DNA of 12,029 bases from an uncultured Oscillospiraceae bacterium (GCA_934569425.1 CAKTKM010000036.1:1-12029), one strand, 5' to 3'; counted from the stretch's first letter, positions 1 through 6,887 are shown. The notes: generated by a model from the letters alone, not told the origin. Made by a program: numbers and translations.

Positions 1-335
1 GCGTGTTCCTTTTCTCCACCGAAAGCGGCGGCGCCGGAGAAAAGGCCGGTCTGCGGCTGGGCGATGTGATCACCAAGCTGAATGATACCACCATCACCTC
101 CATGACCGATCTGTCCGCCGCCAAGAAGAACTACAAGGCCGGCGACACCGTGACGCTGACGGTCTACCGCAATGGCGAATATATCACGCTGGATCTGACC
201 TTTGACCAACAGCCCCAGACCACCGGCGAGGAGGAGCAGGACACCACTCAAAACGACCAGCAGCAGGGTGGACAGAATTACTCCGATATGTTCCGTGATT
301 TTTACAACTACTACTTTGGTCAGAATGACCGGTAA
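1..335 (+). CDS. C-terminal part of an HtrA/DegP-like serine protease (PDZ domain), 5' truncated
   Basis: This is the last 110 codons of a gene that begins before the window; the GTG at position 3 is only an internal valine codon. The visible part is one PDZ domain at about residues 5-65, with the typical run G-x-A-G-E-K-A-G-L-R-L-G-D-V-I-T-K-L followed by the T-I-T-S-M-x-D-L helix and the closing V-T-L-T-V-Y-R-N-G strand pair. A low-complexity tail rich in Q, E, D and N follows and ends in an aromatic stretch (FRDFYNYYFGQND). In membrane-anchored trypsin-like (S1C) proteases such a PDZ domain follows the catalytic domain and helps recognise unfolded protein ends outside the membrane. The catalytic domain is not in the window, so other PDZ proteases, for example a CtpA-type or S2P-type enzyme, cannot be excluded. 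A strong terminator follows the stop by about 20 bases. Confidence 0.75.
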   Translation, partial: VFLFSTESGGAGEKAGLRLGDVITKLNDTTITSMTDLSAAKKNYKAGDTVTLTVYRNGEYITLDLTFDQQPQTTGEEEQDTTQNDQQQGGQNYSDMFRDFYNYYFGQNDR

Positions 336-356
336 GCAAAATGGCGCGATATGCGC

Positions 357-394
357 AAAAAAGCGGCAGAGGATACTTCCTCTGCCGCTTTTTT
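357..394 (+). terminator. Intrinsic terminator after the PDZ protease gene
   Basis: A perfect 17-base-pair hairpin: the left arm at 357-373 starts with six A and continues GCGGCAGAGGA, the loop is TACT, and the right arm at 378-394 ends in six T. The A and T tracts on both sides make it symmetric, so it could also work in the opposite direction, although no gene converges on it. Confidence 0.92.
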
Positions 395-639
395 GCGGCG
401 CGGGATCCTGCGCGATGCTCCGGAGGCAGGTATGTCGGATAGGGGAAGCAAAGGACAAACACGCGGCGGAATTCTTTTCCAAAACAGGGAAGCTTTCTCT
501 ATGTATCGCCGTCTAAAGGACAGAACGGAATGAGAAATGAGGACTCACACTCCGTCTGTCCATCGGTTGCGCACATGCCGGGCTTTTGCCGACGGAGCCA
601 TGTGCCGCAATACTGATCGCATACAAAGGAGATTTTGTC
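395..639 (+). promoter_or_regulatory. Long leader of the adhesin gene with overlapping inverted repeats
   Basis: There is no convincing gene in this stretch. Three inverted repeats are visible. (1) GGACAGAACGGA at 518-529 pairs with TCCGTCTGTCC at 551-561 with one bulged A, and an inner TGAG (531-534) pairs with CTCA (544-547). (2) CTCCGTC at 550-556 is perfectly complementary to GACGGAG at 591-597. (3) TTGCGCACATG at 567-577 pairs with CATGTGCCGCAA at 599-610 with one bulged C. Repeats 1 and 2 compete for the same bases, so they are mutually exclusive. Repeats 2 and 3 interleave like a pseudoknot. The layout resembles a switchable RNA leader, but I do not recognise a known riboswitch consensus. 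No clear -35/-10 pair was found. A good ribosome binding site (AAAGGAG, 626-632) precedes the ATG at 640. Confidence 0.35.
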
Positions 640-1356
640 ATGAAGAAAAGAATCATCAGCGCACTGCTGTGCCTGATCATGGTGTTTTCTCTGGTTACCA
701 CAGCGTTTGCCGGCGACGCCCTGCCGGAGACAAAACAGCAGGAAACCACCCCGCAGACCGGGACGCTGACCATCCGTAAGGTGGTGGAGGGCGTTGCACC
801 GGCACAAGATTGGGCGTTCCGCTTTACCATCCGGAACGCCGACGAGTCCGTGGCGGCGCAGACCGTTACGGTCACCGTGGATCATAAGACGAAGACCGGC
901 GAGACGGTGATCAGGGAGCTGCCCGTCGGCGCGTATACGGTCACCGAGGATCTCTCCACCGCCAAGGTCGATGGCTATGCCCTGACCGCCGGCGCCGCCC
1001 AGTTCGTTTTCAAGGCCTATCTGGACGATCAGGTGGTCGGCACGAGTACCATTCAGACCAACGGAGTCAACAGCTATGCTGGAAAGTTGACGGCGGCGCT
1101 GACGGATAAGCAGCTGGAAGCGGGAACCGTCAAGCTGACGGTCCGCGAGGAAAAGTCTGCCGTTTCCGGCTGGCAGTCCGACACGTCTGTTTATACCCTG
1201 ACGGTGGCGCTGGTGGATGACCGGCTCCAGATCACCGACATCCGCAAGAGCGGCAGCGATACCTCCTATGGTCAGGGCGATAAGGCTCTTGAATTTACCA
1301 ACACCTACACCAAGCAGCACAACGGCACACCGAGACCCCCAACCCAAACCCGATGA
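640..1356 (+). CDS. Secreted pilin/adhesin-like isopeptide-domain protein, reading frame broken before the sortase anchor
   Basis: As the sequence stands this encodes 238 residues. I chose ATG 640 because it has a ribosome binding site eight bases upstream and opens a clear signal peptide: MKKR, a hydrophobic core to about residue 21, and AFA cleavage near 24/25. The mature part has two beta-sandwich regions. One spans about 41-104 (GTLTIRKVVEG start, ELPVGAYTVTED end). The other spans about 120-225 and closes with YTLTVALVDD and EFTNTYT, the pattern of the Spy0128/FctA-like pilin domains that form internal Lys-Asn isopeptide bonds. Candidate residues are K47 in the first domain and N221 in FTNTY. 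The frame then runs through a proline-rich patch and stops at 1354-1356. A normal cell-wall anchor continues in the next frame (see 1340-1480), so the full protein would be about 279 residues. Without a frame change the product would be secreted and not anchored. The partner sortase is not in the window. Confidence 0.75.
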   Translation: MKKRIISALLCLIMVFSLVTTAFAGDALPETKQQETTPQTGTLTIRKVVEGVAPAQDWAFRFTIRNADESVAAQTVTVTVDHKTKTGETVIRELPVGAYTVTEDLSTAKVDGYALTAGAAQFVFKAYLDDQVVGTSTIQTNGVNSYAGKLTAALTDKQLEAGTVKLTVREEKSAVSGWQSDTSVYTLTVALVDDRLQITDIRKSGSDTSYGQGDKALEFTNTYTKQHNGTPRPPTQTR

Positions 1357-1480
1357 CCCCAAAAAGCCGGATTCTCCCAAAACCGGCGATGCGGGGATCC
1401 TGCCGTATGCCACCGCGGCGCTGACCGCCTTGGGCGGCGGTGTGATGCTGGTCAGCAATAAGCGCAGGCTCGGGCGTTGA
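1340..1480 (+). other. Out-of-frame sortase anchor (SPKTG, membrane helix, basic tail) belonging to the adhesin gene
   Basis: In the frame one base ahead of the adhesin, the sequence reads QPKPDDPKKPD, then SPKTG at 1373-1387, a hydrophobic helix (ILPYATAALTALGGGVMLV) and the tail SNKRRLGR before a TGA at 1478-1480. This is a complete sortase sorting signal directly joined to the adhesin body. SPxTG-type motifs are known substrates of Clostridioides difficile class B sortase. Reading one C fewer in the run of five at 1336-1340 would join the two parts as PRPQPKPDDPKKPD. The split may be a true inactivating indel, a sequencing error, phase variation or +1 recoding; the sequence alone cannot decide. 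Confidence 0.8.
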
Positions 1481-1505
1481 GCATCCGGTCTTCCCCTCAT
1501 ATTGA

Positions 1506-1537
1506 AAGAGCAGTATTCGGTTCCGGATACTGCTCTT
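1506..1537 (+). terminator. Hairpin after the adhesin gene, probable terminator
   Basis: A 15-base-pair stem with one G-U pair (1506-1520 with 1523-1537, AAGAGCAGTAT core) and a two-base loop. It follows the anchor stop by 25 bases and precedes the asp23 promoter. The T tract downstream is poor (CCGCCTTCCTGT), so termination may be partial. Confidence 0.6.
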
Positions 1538-1559
1538 CCGCCTTCCTGTCAAAAAAACC

Positions 1560-1588
1560 TTGTTATTTGCAGCTATGTGGTATATAAT
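1560..1588 (+). promoter_or_regulatory. Sigma-A promoter of the asp23-fakA operon
   Basis: TTGTTA (1560-1565), 17-base spacer, perfect TATAAT (1583-1588). Transcription would begin near 1595, giving a leader of about 60 bases before the asp23 start. Confidence 0.85.
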
Positions 1589-1656
1589 ACATGGTATTAT
1601 GTGATTCTTATGCGCATACGTCATGCCAGACACCTCCGAAAGAAAGGAAGGCTTAT

Positions 1657-2010
1657 ATGATAAAAATCAACAGTGAGCATGGTGACATCACGATCTCCAA
1701 CGCGGTGTTCACCACCATCACCGGCGCCGCCGCCACCAACTGCTTCGGCGTCAAGGGCATGGTCTACCGCTCCATGACGGATGGCCTTGTCCACCTGCTG
1801 CGCCCCGAGGCCATGAGCAAGGGCGTGAAAGTTACCTACAACAACGACAATACCGTGTCCATCGAGCTGCACATTATGGTGGACGCGGGGGTCAATATCG
1901 CCACCGTGTGCCGTGCCATCATGAGCGAAGTCAAATATGTGGTCACCTGCAACACCGGTGTGGAGGTACGGGACGTGAACGTCTGCGTGGACTCCGTCAG
2001 TAAAAGCTAA
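1657..2010 (+). CDS. Asp23/Gls24 family protein (alkaline shock protein-like, YloU-type)
   Basis: A 117-residue cytoplasmic protein. ATG 1657 is preferred over the earlier in-frame codons because AGAAAGGAAGG lies just upstream and the protein then begins MIKINSEHGDITISN, as in the family. Family features are ITISNAVFTTITGAAATNCFGVKGM at the N-terminus, a GVKVTYNNDNTVSIELHI strand pair and a closing segment with V-R-D-V-N-V-C-V-D. Asp23 proteins lie at the membrane or cell envelope in staphylococci and respond to cell-wall or alkaline stress; the short YloU-type versions are found next to fakA (yloV) across Firmicutes, and their biochemical role is not settled. Here fakA starts 17 bases downstream, so the two are very likely cotranscribed. 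The protein lacks the transmembrane anchor partners (AmaP-like) and these are not nearby. Confidence 0.92.
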   Translation: MIKINSEHGDITISNAVFTTITGAAATNCFGVKGMVYRSMTDGLVHLLRPEAMSKGVKVTYNNDNTVSIELHIMVDAGVNIATVCRAIMSEVKYVVTCNTGVEVRDVNVCVDSVSKS

Positions 2011-2027
2011 GGGAGGATCACGGCAAG

Positions 2028-3701
2028 ATGATAGAGAAGATCAACGGCGCCGTCTTTAAGGATATGGTGCTGTTCGGCGCGGCCTGCCTCGCCGGACAAA
2101 AGCAGGCCATCAACGACCTGAATGTTTTTCCTGTACCTGACGGTGACACCGGCACCAACATGCACCTGACCATCCAGACCGCCTGCGCCGAGCTGAAAAA
2201 GACGACGCCCGCCACCATCGACGAGGCCGCCAAGATCACGGCGCGCGGTCTGCTGCGGGGCGCCCGGGGCAACTCCGGCGTGATCCTGTCCCTGCTGTTC
2301 CGGGGCATGTCCAAATCCTTCAAGGACACGGTCGAGGCAGACGGCGCGGCGCTGGCCGCGGCCATGCAGGAGGGCGTTGCCACCGCCTACGGCGCGGTGA
2401 TGAAGCCCGCCGAGGGTACCGTGCTGACGGTGTCCCGCCTGGCTGCCCAGCGGGCCATGGAGGCCGCGCAGGAGAACAACAGTGTGGAATTCGTGCTGGA
2501 GGAAGCCATCCGCGCCGGCGAGGTGACGCTGGCCGAGACGGTGGAGATGAACCCTGTTCTGAAAAAGGCCGGCGTGGTAGACGCCGGCGGCAAGGGTTAT
2601 CTCATCATTCTGGACGGCATGCTGCGCTGCCTGCGGGGGGAAGCCATACCCGAGGTGGCCGAGGAGGCCGAGGTCAAGGACAAGGCAGACTTTGCCGCGC
2701 TGGAGGACGAGATCACCTTCACCTTCGACACCGTGTTCATCGTCCGCAAGACCATGGGCGAGAAGTCGCTGGAGCCGCTGCGCGCCTATCTGGACAGCAT
2801 CGGCGACAGTCTGGTGATCGGCGAGGATGACGAGTGCTTCAAGGTACATGTCCATACCGACATCCCCGGCTATGCCCTGACGGAAGCCCAGAAATACGGC
2901 ACGCTGGAGCTGGCCAAGATCGAGAATATGCGCACCCAGCGGGATGATCTGGCGGCTGGCCGTGAGGCCCACAGCACCGATGATCTGGACGCTGTGGAGG
3001 CGGAGCTGGAGGCGCAGGAAAACGCTGTTGCTCCCGCCGAAAAGCGGTTCGGCTTTGTGGCCGTCTGCGCAGGCGACGGCCTGGCGGACACCTTCCGCGC
3101 ACTGGGCGTGGACACCATCGTTTCCGGCGGGCAGACCATGAACCCCTCCACCGAGGCCATCCTCAAGGAGGTGAACCGTACCCCCAGCGAGGTGGTGTTC
3201 ATCCTGCCCAACAACAAGAACATCATTATGGCCGCCCAGCAGTGCGTGGGTCTGACGGAGAAGGAGATCATCGTGATCCCCACCGCCACCGTGCCGCAGG
3301 GCATCACCGCCATGATGAGCTATGATCCCGACGCACAGGATCCGCAGGTCATCGCGCAGGCCATGACGGACGCTGCCCAGACGGTATCCACCGCCCAGAT
3401 CACCTACGCCGCCCGCGATTCTGACTTTGACGGCTTTGCCATCAACGAGGGAGACTATCTGGCGCTGCTGGACGGCAAGCTGTTCGGCACCGGCCGCAGC
3501 ATGGACGAGCTGCTGGAAAAGCTGAGCCTGCACGCCGCCGAGGCCAACGCGGAATACATCAACATCTACACCGGTGAGGGTGTGTCCGAGGCCGAGGGCG
3601 CCAAGACCGAGGCGCTGTTTGCCCGGCACTGTCCCGATGCGGAGGTAGCCGCCATCCCCGGCGGTCAGAGCGTGTATTTCTATATCATCTCCATCGAATA
3701 A
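2028..3701 (+). CDS. fakA: Fatty acid kinase catalytic subunit FakA (DhaL/DAK2 domain, YloV-type)
   Basis: At 557 residues it is close to the usual size of about 550. The family's role is to phosphorylate fatty acids held by FakB (DegV) proteins, making acyl-phosphate for phospholipid synthesis. The N-terminal DhaL kinase domain (about 1-205) shows the nucleotide/Mg site NVFPVPDGDTGTNM with D38 and D40, GARGNSGVILS at 78-88 and VVDAGGKG at 183-190. A middle domain spans about 215-300 and contains HVHTD (H274, H276). A C-terminal DegV-like domain spans about 325-557 and begins RFGFVAVCAGDGLADTFRALGVD. The start ATG follows GGGAGG with 11 bases between. No FakB gene is in the window. From memory of S. 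aureus FakA, the middle domain binds zinc through one Cys and two His; here the equivalent position near residue 234 appears to be Asp (FTFDTVF), which may alter that site. The gene ends at a strong terminator, so the recG neighbour seen in some Firmicutes is absent. Confidence 0.93.
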   Translation: MIEKINGAVFKDMVLFGAACLAGQKQAINDLNVFPVPDGDTGTNMHLTIQTACAELKKTTPATIDEAAKITARGLLRGARGNSGVILSLLFRGMSKSFKDTVEADGAALAAAMQEGVATAYGAVMKPAEGTVLTVSRLAAQRAMEAAQENNSVEFVLEEAIRAGEVTLAETVEMNPVLKKAGVVDAGGKGYLIILDGMLRCLRGEAIPEVAEEAEVKDKADFAALEDEITFTFDTVFIVRKTMGEKSLEPLRAYLDSIGDSLVIGEDDECFKVHVHTDIPGYALTEAQKYGTLELAKIENMRTQRDDLAAGREAHSTDDLDAVEAELEAQENAVAPAEKRFGFVAVCAGDGLADTFRALGVDTIVSGGQTMNPSTEAILKEVNRTPSEVVFILPNNKNIIMAAQQCVGLTEKEIIVIPTATVPQGITAMMSYDPDAQDPQVIAQAMTDAAQTVSTAQITYAARDSDFDGFAINEGDYLALLDGKLFGTGRSMDELLEKLSLHAAEANAEYINIYTGEGVSEAEGAKTEALFARHCPDAEVAAIPGGQSVYFYIISIE

Positions 3702-3728
3702 AAAAGGAGGGCGCAAGCCCTCCTTTTT
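3701..3728 (+). terminator. Intrinsic terminator of asp23-fakA
   Basis: Perfect 12-base-pair stem (AAAAAGGAGGGC with GCCCTCCTTTTT) closed by a GCAA tetraloop of the stable GNRA class; the T run continues to 3728. The fakA stop codon overlaps its first A. Confidence 0.95.
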
Positions 3729-3735
3729 CTGCGAT

Positions 3736-3766
3736 AAAAATGGACTGCCTGCGGCAGTCCATTTTT
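3736..3766 (-). terminator. Intrinsic terminator of proS
   Basis: Perfect 14-base-pair stem (AAAAATGGACTGCC at 3736-3749 with its complement at 3753-3766) and a three-base loop, lying four bases past the proS stop. The A run at the left end becomes the U tract in the - strand transcript. Together with the hairpin at 3701-3728 it insulates two converging units. Confidence 0.92.
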
Positions 3767-3770
3767 GTGT

Positions 3771-5210
3771 TTAATATGCCACGCCCCAGTAAATGTCCGT
3801 GGTGGCGGCCTTGCCGCACATGACGCACTTTCCGGTGGTGCCGGACTGCACCAGCGGCATGCAGCGGCTGGACACGCCGGCCTTTTCCTTCATGGCCAGC
3901 TCGCACTCCAGCGAGCCGCACCACTTGGTGCGGGCCAGACCGCCCTTGCCGTCAGCCATGGCCTTGACCTCCTGCCAGTCGGTCATGTCGAAGGTGTTCT
4001 CCTCCAGATTCTTCTCCGCCATGGCGTACAGGTTGTCGTGGACATCCTGCAAAAGACCTTTGACGGCGCTCTCCAGCTCCGCCAGAGGAACGAAGGTCTT
4101 CTCGCCGGTATCGCGGCGCGCCACGCAGCACTGCTCCTTCTCCATATCCTTGGGGCCGATCTCCACCCGCAGGGGTACGCCCTTCATCTCGTACTGGGCG
4201 AATTTCCAGCCGGCGGACTGGTCGCTGTCGTCCATCGTGACGCGCAGCCCTGCGGCGGCCAGCCGGTCCTTCAGCGCTGCGGCGGCCTCCAGCACGCCGG
4301 GCTTGTGTTGGGCAATGGGGATCACCACCACCTGCGTGGGAGCGATCACGGGAGGCAGCACCAGACCGTGATTGTCGCTGTGGGTCATGATGACGGCGCC
4401 GATAAGGCGGGTGGAGGAACCCCAGCTGGTCTGGAAGGGATACTGCAGGGTATTGTCCCGCCCTGCGAAGGTCACGTCATAGGCGCGGGAGAATTTGTCC
4501 CCGAAAAAGTGGCTGGTGCCGGACTGCAGGGACTTGTGATCCTTCATCATGGCCTCGATGGTATAGGTAGCCTCGGCACCGGCAAACTTTTCCTTGTCGG
4601 TCTTGCGGCCCTTCACCACCGGCATGGCCAGCGCGTTTTTGCACACATCTGCATAGCAGTTCAGCTGCTGCTCCGTTTCGGCCATGGCCTCCTCGGCGGT
4701 CTCGTGAATGGTGTGACCCTCCTGCCACCAGAACTCGCGGCTGCGCAGGAAGGGGCGGGTGGTCTTCTCCCAGCGGATGACGCTGCACCACTGGTTATAC
4801 AGCATGGGCAGTTCCCGCCAGCTGTGCAGCACATGCGCCCAGTGGTCGCAGAACATGGTCTCGGAGGTGGGGCGGAAGGCCAGACGCTCCTCCAGCTTCT
4901 CGCTGCCGCCGTGGGTGACCCACGCCACCTCGGGAGCGAAGCCTTGTACCAGCTCGCCCTCCTTTTTCAGCAGACTTTCGGGGATCAGTACCGGCATCGC
5001 CACATTGACATGACCGGTCTTCTTGAATTCATTGTCCATGTACTTCTGGATGTTCTCCCAGATGGCATAGCCATAGGGGCGCAGAACCAAAAAGCCCTTT
5101 ACGCTGGCATAGTCCACCAATTCAGCCTTCAGGCAGATGTCGGTGTACCATTTGGTAAAATCCTCCTCCATGGGGGTGATCGCTTCCACATTTCTCTGGT
5201 CCTTAGCCAT
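3771..5210 (-). CDS. proS: Prolyl-tRNA synthetase, short archaeal/eukaryotic-type (ProS type 3)
   Basis: A class II aminoacyl-tRNA synthetase that charges tRNA-Pro in the cytosol. With the start at 5210 it has 479 residues, the normal size for the form without the inserted editing domain. I prefer this ATG (MAKDQRNVEAITP) to one nine codons upstream because a GAGG site lies nine bases before it and family members begin in the same way. Visible features are RPYGYAIWENIQ at 44-55, the RPTSETMF motif at 113-120, motif 2 with RPFLRSREFWWQEGHT at 152-167, and motif 3 with GSSTRLIGAVIMTHSDNHG around 264-282. The C-terminal zinc-type region has Cys pairs (SSRC, KCVMC) and ends IYWGVAY. A sigma-A promoter lies 50-80 bases upstream and no T-box leader fits in the short untranslated region. 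Confidence 0.97.
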   Translation of the reverse strand: MAKDQRNVEAITPMEEDFTKWYTDICLKAELVDYASVKGFLVLRPYGYAIWENIQKYMDNEFKKTGHVNVAMPVLIPESLLKKEGELVQGFAPEVAWVTHGGSEKLEERLAFRPTSETMFCDHWAHVLHSWRELPMLYNQWCSVIRWEKTTRPFLRSREFWWQEGHTIHETAEEAMAETEQQLNCYADVCKNALAMPVVKGRKTDKEKFAGAEATYTIEAMMKDHKSLQSGTSHFFGDKFSRAYDVTFAGRDNTLQYPFQTSWGSSTRLIGAVIMTHSDNHGLVLPPVIAPTQVVVIPIAQHKPGVLEAAAALKDRLAAAGLRVTMDDSDQSAGWKFAQYEMKGVPLRVEIGPKDMEKEQCCVARRDTGEKTFVPLAELESAVKGLLQDVHDNLYAMAEKNLEENTFDMTDWQEVKAMADGKGGLARTKWCGSLECELAMKEKAGVSSRCMPLVQSGTTGKCVMCGKAATTDIYWGVAY

Positions 5211-5260
5211 GTTGTATAACCTCAATTCCCGCGGCATACGCGCGTTATTCTCAAAAAATT

Positions 5261-5289
5261 ATTGTATCGGCAAATCGCCTGTTTGTCAA
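5261..5289 (-). promoter_or_regulatory. Sigma-A promoter of proS
   Basis: Read on the - strand: perfect TTGACA (5289-5284), 17-base spacer, TACAAT (5266-5261). The start point would fall near 5254, leaving a leader of about 45 bases that is too short for a T-box. Confidence 0.88.
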
Positions 5290-5302
5290 GATTTCCCGCC
5301 CT

Positions 5303-5324
5303 GCACCGGCAAAAAATCCGGCGC
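5303..5324 (-). terminator. Weak hairpin after glpK
   Basis: GCGCCGG and CCGGTGC (read on the - strand) pair with one G-U, around an eight-base T-rich loop, 11 bases past the glpK stop. There is no U tract after it, so it may only attenuate; read-through from glpK into proS is possible. Confidence 0.35.
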
Positions 5325-5334
5325 GGGTGTGCGG

Positions 5335-6828
5335 TCAATGTTCGATCCAGTCCGCGCTCCGCTGCACTGCCCGCTTCCACATGCGGTAGGCGTCGTCGCA
5401 CTCCGCCTGTACCCGCTGGGGCGTAAAGACCCGGTCGCTGTGCCGCAGGGCGGACAGCTCGTCCAGACTGCCCCACATGCCGCAGTGCAGCCCCGCCAGC
5501 GCCGCCGCGCCGAAGGCGGTGGTCTCCACCATGGCGGGGCGATCCACCGGGATCCGCAGAAGGTCGGCCTGCATCTGCAGCAGAATGTCGCTGACGCTGG
5601 CGCCGCCGTCGGCCCGCAGACAGGTGATGTCGCAGCCCGCGTCCTGCCGCATGGCCAGCATCAGATCCGTCACCTGAAAGGCGATGGCCTCCAGCACCGC
5701 CCGGGCGATATGGGCGCGTCCCGTTCCCCGGGTAATGCCCAAGATGGCGCCGCGGGCGTACATATCCCAATAGGGTGCCCCCAGCCCGGTAAAGGCCGGT
5801 ACCACGATAACGCCGCCGCTGCTGGAAACCGATTCCGCCAGACGGTCGCACTCCGGCGCGGAATCGATCAGATGCAGCTCGTCCCGCAGCCACTGGATCG
5901 TGCTGCCGCCGTTGAAAACGCTGCCCTCCAGCGCGTAGGTCACAGCGTCGCCCACCTGCCAGGCCACAGAGGTCACCAGCCCCGCGCGGCTGCGGACAGG
6001 TTTGCCGCCTACGTTCATCAGGGTGAAGCAGCCGGTTCCGTAGGTGTTCTTGGCATCGCCGGCATGAAAGCAGGTCTGGCCGAACAGTGCCGCCTGCTGG
6101 TCGCCTGCCGCGCCGCACACCGGTACGCCCGCCAAAGCCTCAAGACCGGGGATCCCGGCCTTCACCGTGCCGTAAAGCTGCGCGTTGCCTGCGCAGCGGG
6201 GCAGCATACACATGGGGATGCCCAGCATGCCGCACAGCTCCGCGTCCCAAGTGAGCTTGTGGATGTCAAACAGCATGGTGCGGCTGGCATTGGAGTAGTC
6301 GGTAACATGCTGGCCGGTCAGCTGCCAGATGAGCCATGTCTCCACCGTGCCGAAGAGAAGCTGCCCCTGCTCCGCCCGCTGCCGCGCGCCGGGTACGTTA
6401 TCCAGGATCCACCGGATTTTGGTGGCGGAGAAATAGGCGTCGATCAAAAGTCCGGTGGTGGACTGAATCCGCTCACTCAGACCCCGCCGCTTCAGCTCCT
6501 CGCACAGCTCCGCTGTCCGGCGGCACTGCCAGACGATCGCGGGATACACCGCCTCGCCGGTGGTTTTGTCCCAGATGATCGTGGTCTCCCGCTGGTTGGT
6601 GACGCCGATCCCGGCGATGGCTCCTGCGGGAAGTCCGGCAATGGCGTCTGCCGCCGCCTGCGCCTGTGTGCGCCAGATCTCCATGGGATCGTGCTCCACC
6701 CATCCGGCGCGGGGATAGTGCTGGGTGAAGGGATATTGTCCCCGCCCCACGATGCTGCCGGAGCGGTCAAAGACGATGGCGCGGGAACTGGTGGTACCCT
6801 GATCCAGCGCAAGGATGTAGGAAGCCAA
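5335..6828 (-). CDS. glpK: Glycerol kinase (FGGY family), TTG start
   Basis: A 497-residue full-length enzyme that phosphorylates glycerol to glycerol 3-phosphate in the cytosol. The N-terminus reads ASYILALDQGTTSSRAIVFD, with the phosphate-binding DQGTTSSR at 9-16. Other signatures are GVTNQRETT (75-83, E82), the AGDQQAALFGQ motif with the likely catalytic base D243, and NTYGTGCF at 261-268. The start codon is TTG: no ATG or GTG fits, GGGGGA lies six bases upstream, and the alignment with family N-termini is exact from here. The histidine in a HxFG context that PTS HPr phosphorylates in enterococcal and Bacillus glycerol kinases is not seen before the GDQQ motif (the segment reads TVKAGIPGLEALAGVPV). 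This suggests the enzyme is not controlled that way, although that point relies on remembered homologues. No glpF or glpD is adjacent. It is divergent from a lipase-like gene. Confidence 0.97.
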   Translation of the reverse strand: MASYILALDQGTTSSRAIVFDRSGSIVGRGQYPFTQHYPRAGWVEHDPMEIWRTQAQAAADAIAGLPAGAIAGIGVTNQRETTIIWDKTTGEAVYPAIVWQCRRTAELCEELKRRGLSERIQSTTGLLIDAYFSATKIRWILDNVPGARQRAEQGQLLFGTVETWLIWQLTGQHVTDYSNASRTMLFDIHKLTWDAELCGMLGIPMCMLPRCAGNAQLYGTVKAGIPGLEALAGVPVCGAAGDQQAALFGQTCFHAGDAKNTYGTGCFTLMNVGGKPVRSRAGLVTSVAWQVGDAVTYALEGSVFNGGSTIQWLRDELHLIDSAPECDRLAESVSSSGGVIVVPAFTGLGAPYWDMYARGAILGITRGTGRAHIARAVLEAIAFQVTDLMLAMRQDAGCDITCLRADGGASVSDILLQMQADLLRIPVDRPAMVETTAFGAAALAGLHCGMWGSLDELSALRHSDRVFTPQRVQAECDDAYRMWKRAVQRSADWIEH

Positions 6829-6840
6829 ATCAAATCCCCC

Positions 6841-6869
6841 TTTTCAAGTGAAGGTCACTGTGGTAAAAT
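6841..6869 (+). promoter_or_regulatory. Candidate promoter of the lipase-UDG operon
   Basis: TTTTCA (6841-6846), 17-base spacer, TAAAAT (6864-6869) preceded by an extended -10 TGG. The expected start is near 6876, about 40 bases before the lipase ATG. Confidence 0.5.
6847..6859. promoter_or_regulatory. 13-base dyad between glpK and the lipase gene, possible operator
   Basis: AGTGA-AGG-TCACT, two perfect 5-base arms with a 3-base centre. It lies inside the spacer of the rightward promoter candidate and in the predicted glpK leader. A regulator bound here could affect both directions. The arms are short, so chance occurrence is possible. Confidence 0.35.
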
Positions 6870-6887
6870 ATAAAATAAGATATTCCT

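Noticed and set aside
518..561. Short inverted repeats as an invertible promoter switch
   Set aside because: The arms are only 11-12 bases with about 20 bases between them and no recombinase gene or promoter inside, so an RNA stem is the better reading.
586..639. Longer N-terminus for the adhesin starting at TTG 586
   Set aside because: The ribosome binding site and the signal peptide both place the start at ATG 640; the extra codons overlap the leader hairpin.
499..1500. 333-codon open frame on the - strand opposite the adhesin
   Set aside because: It is antisense to a gene with a clear signal peptide and sortase anchor, and its translation is low-information Arg/Gly/Leu sequence.
2007..3716. 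569-codon open frame on the - strand opposite fakA
   Set aside because: It is the antisense shadow of a clear FakA gene in GC-rich sequence; its composition (Gly, His, Leu, Val rich) has no domain signature and it lacks a ribosome binding site.
3701..3766. The two adjacent hairpins as part of a repeat array
   Set aside because: Their stems differ in sequence and each is placed just after a stop codon of a converging gene, which is explained fully by two terminators.
3765..5219. 484-codon open frame on the + strand opposite proS
   Set aside because: It mirrors the proS coding region, shows the same His/Gly/Leu-rich shadow composition and no recognisable motif, and starts inside the proS terminator.
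5211..5237. Nine-codon longer start for ProS
   Set aside because: No ribosome binding site precedes it, while ATG 5210 has GAGG at the right distance and matches family N-termini.
5211..5260. T-box leader ahead of proS
   Set aside because: The promoter leaves only about 45 bases of leader, too short for a T-box, and no T-box sequence is seen.
5137..6873. 578-codon open frame on the + strand opposite glpK
   Set aside because: It covers glpK and the proS promoter region and has no motif; the glpK product on the other strand is unmistakable.
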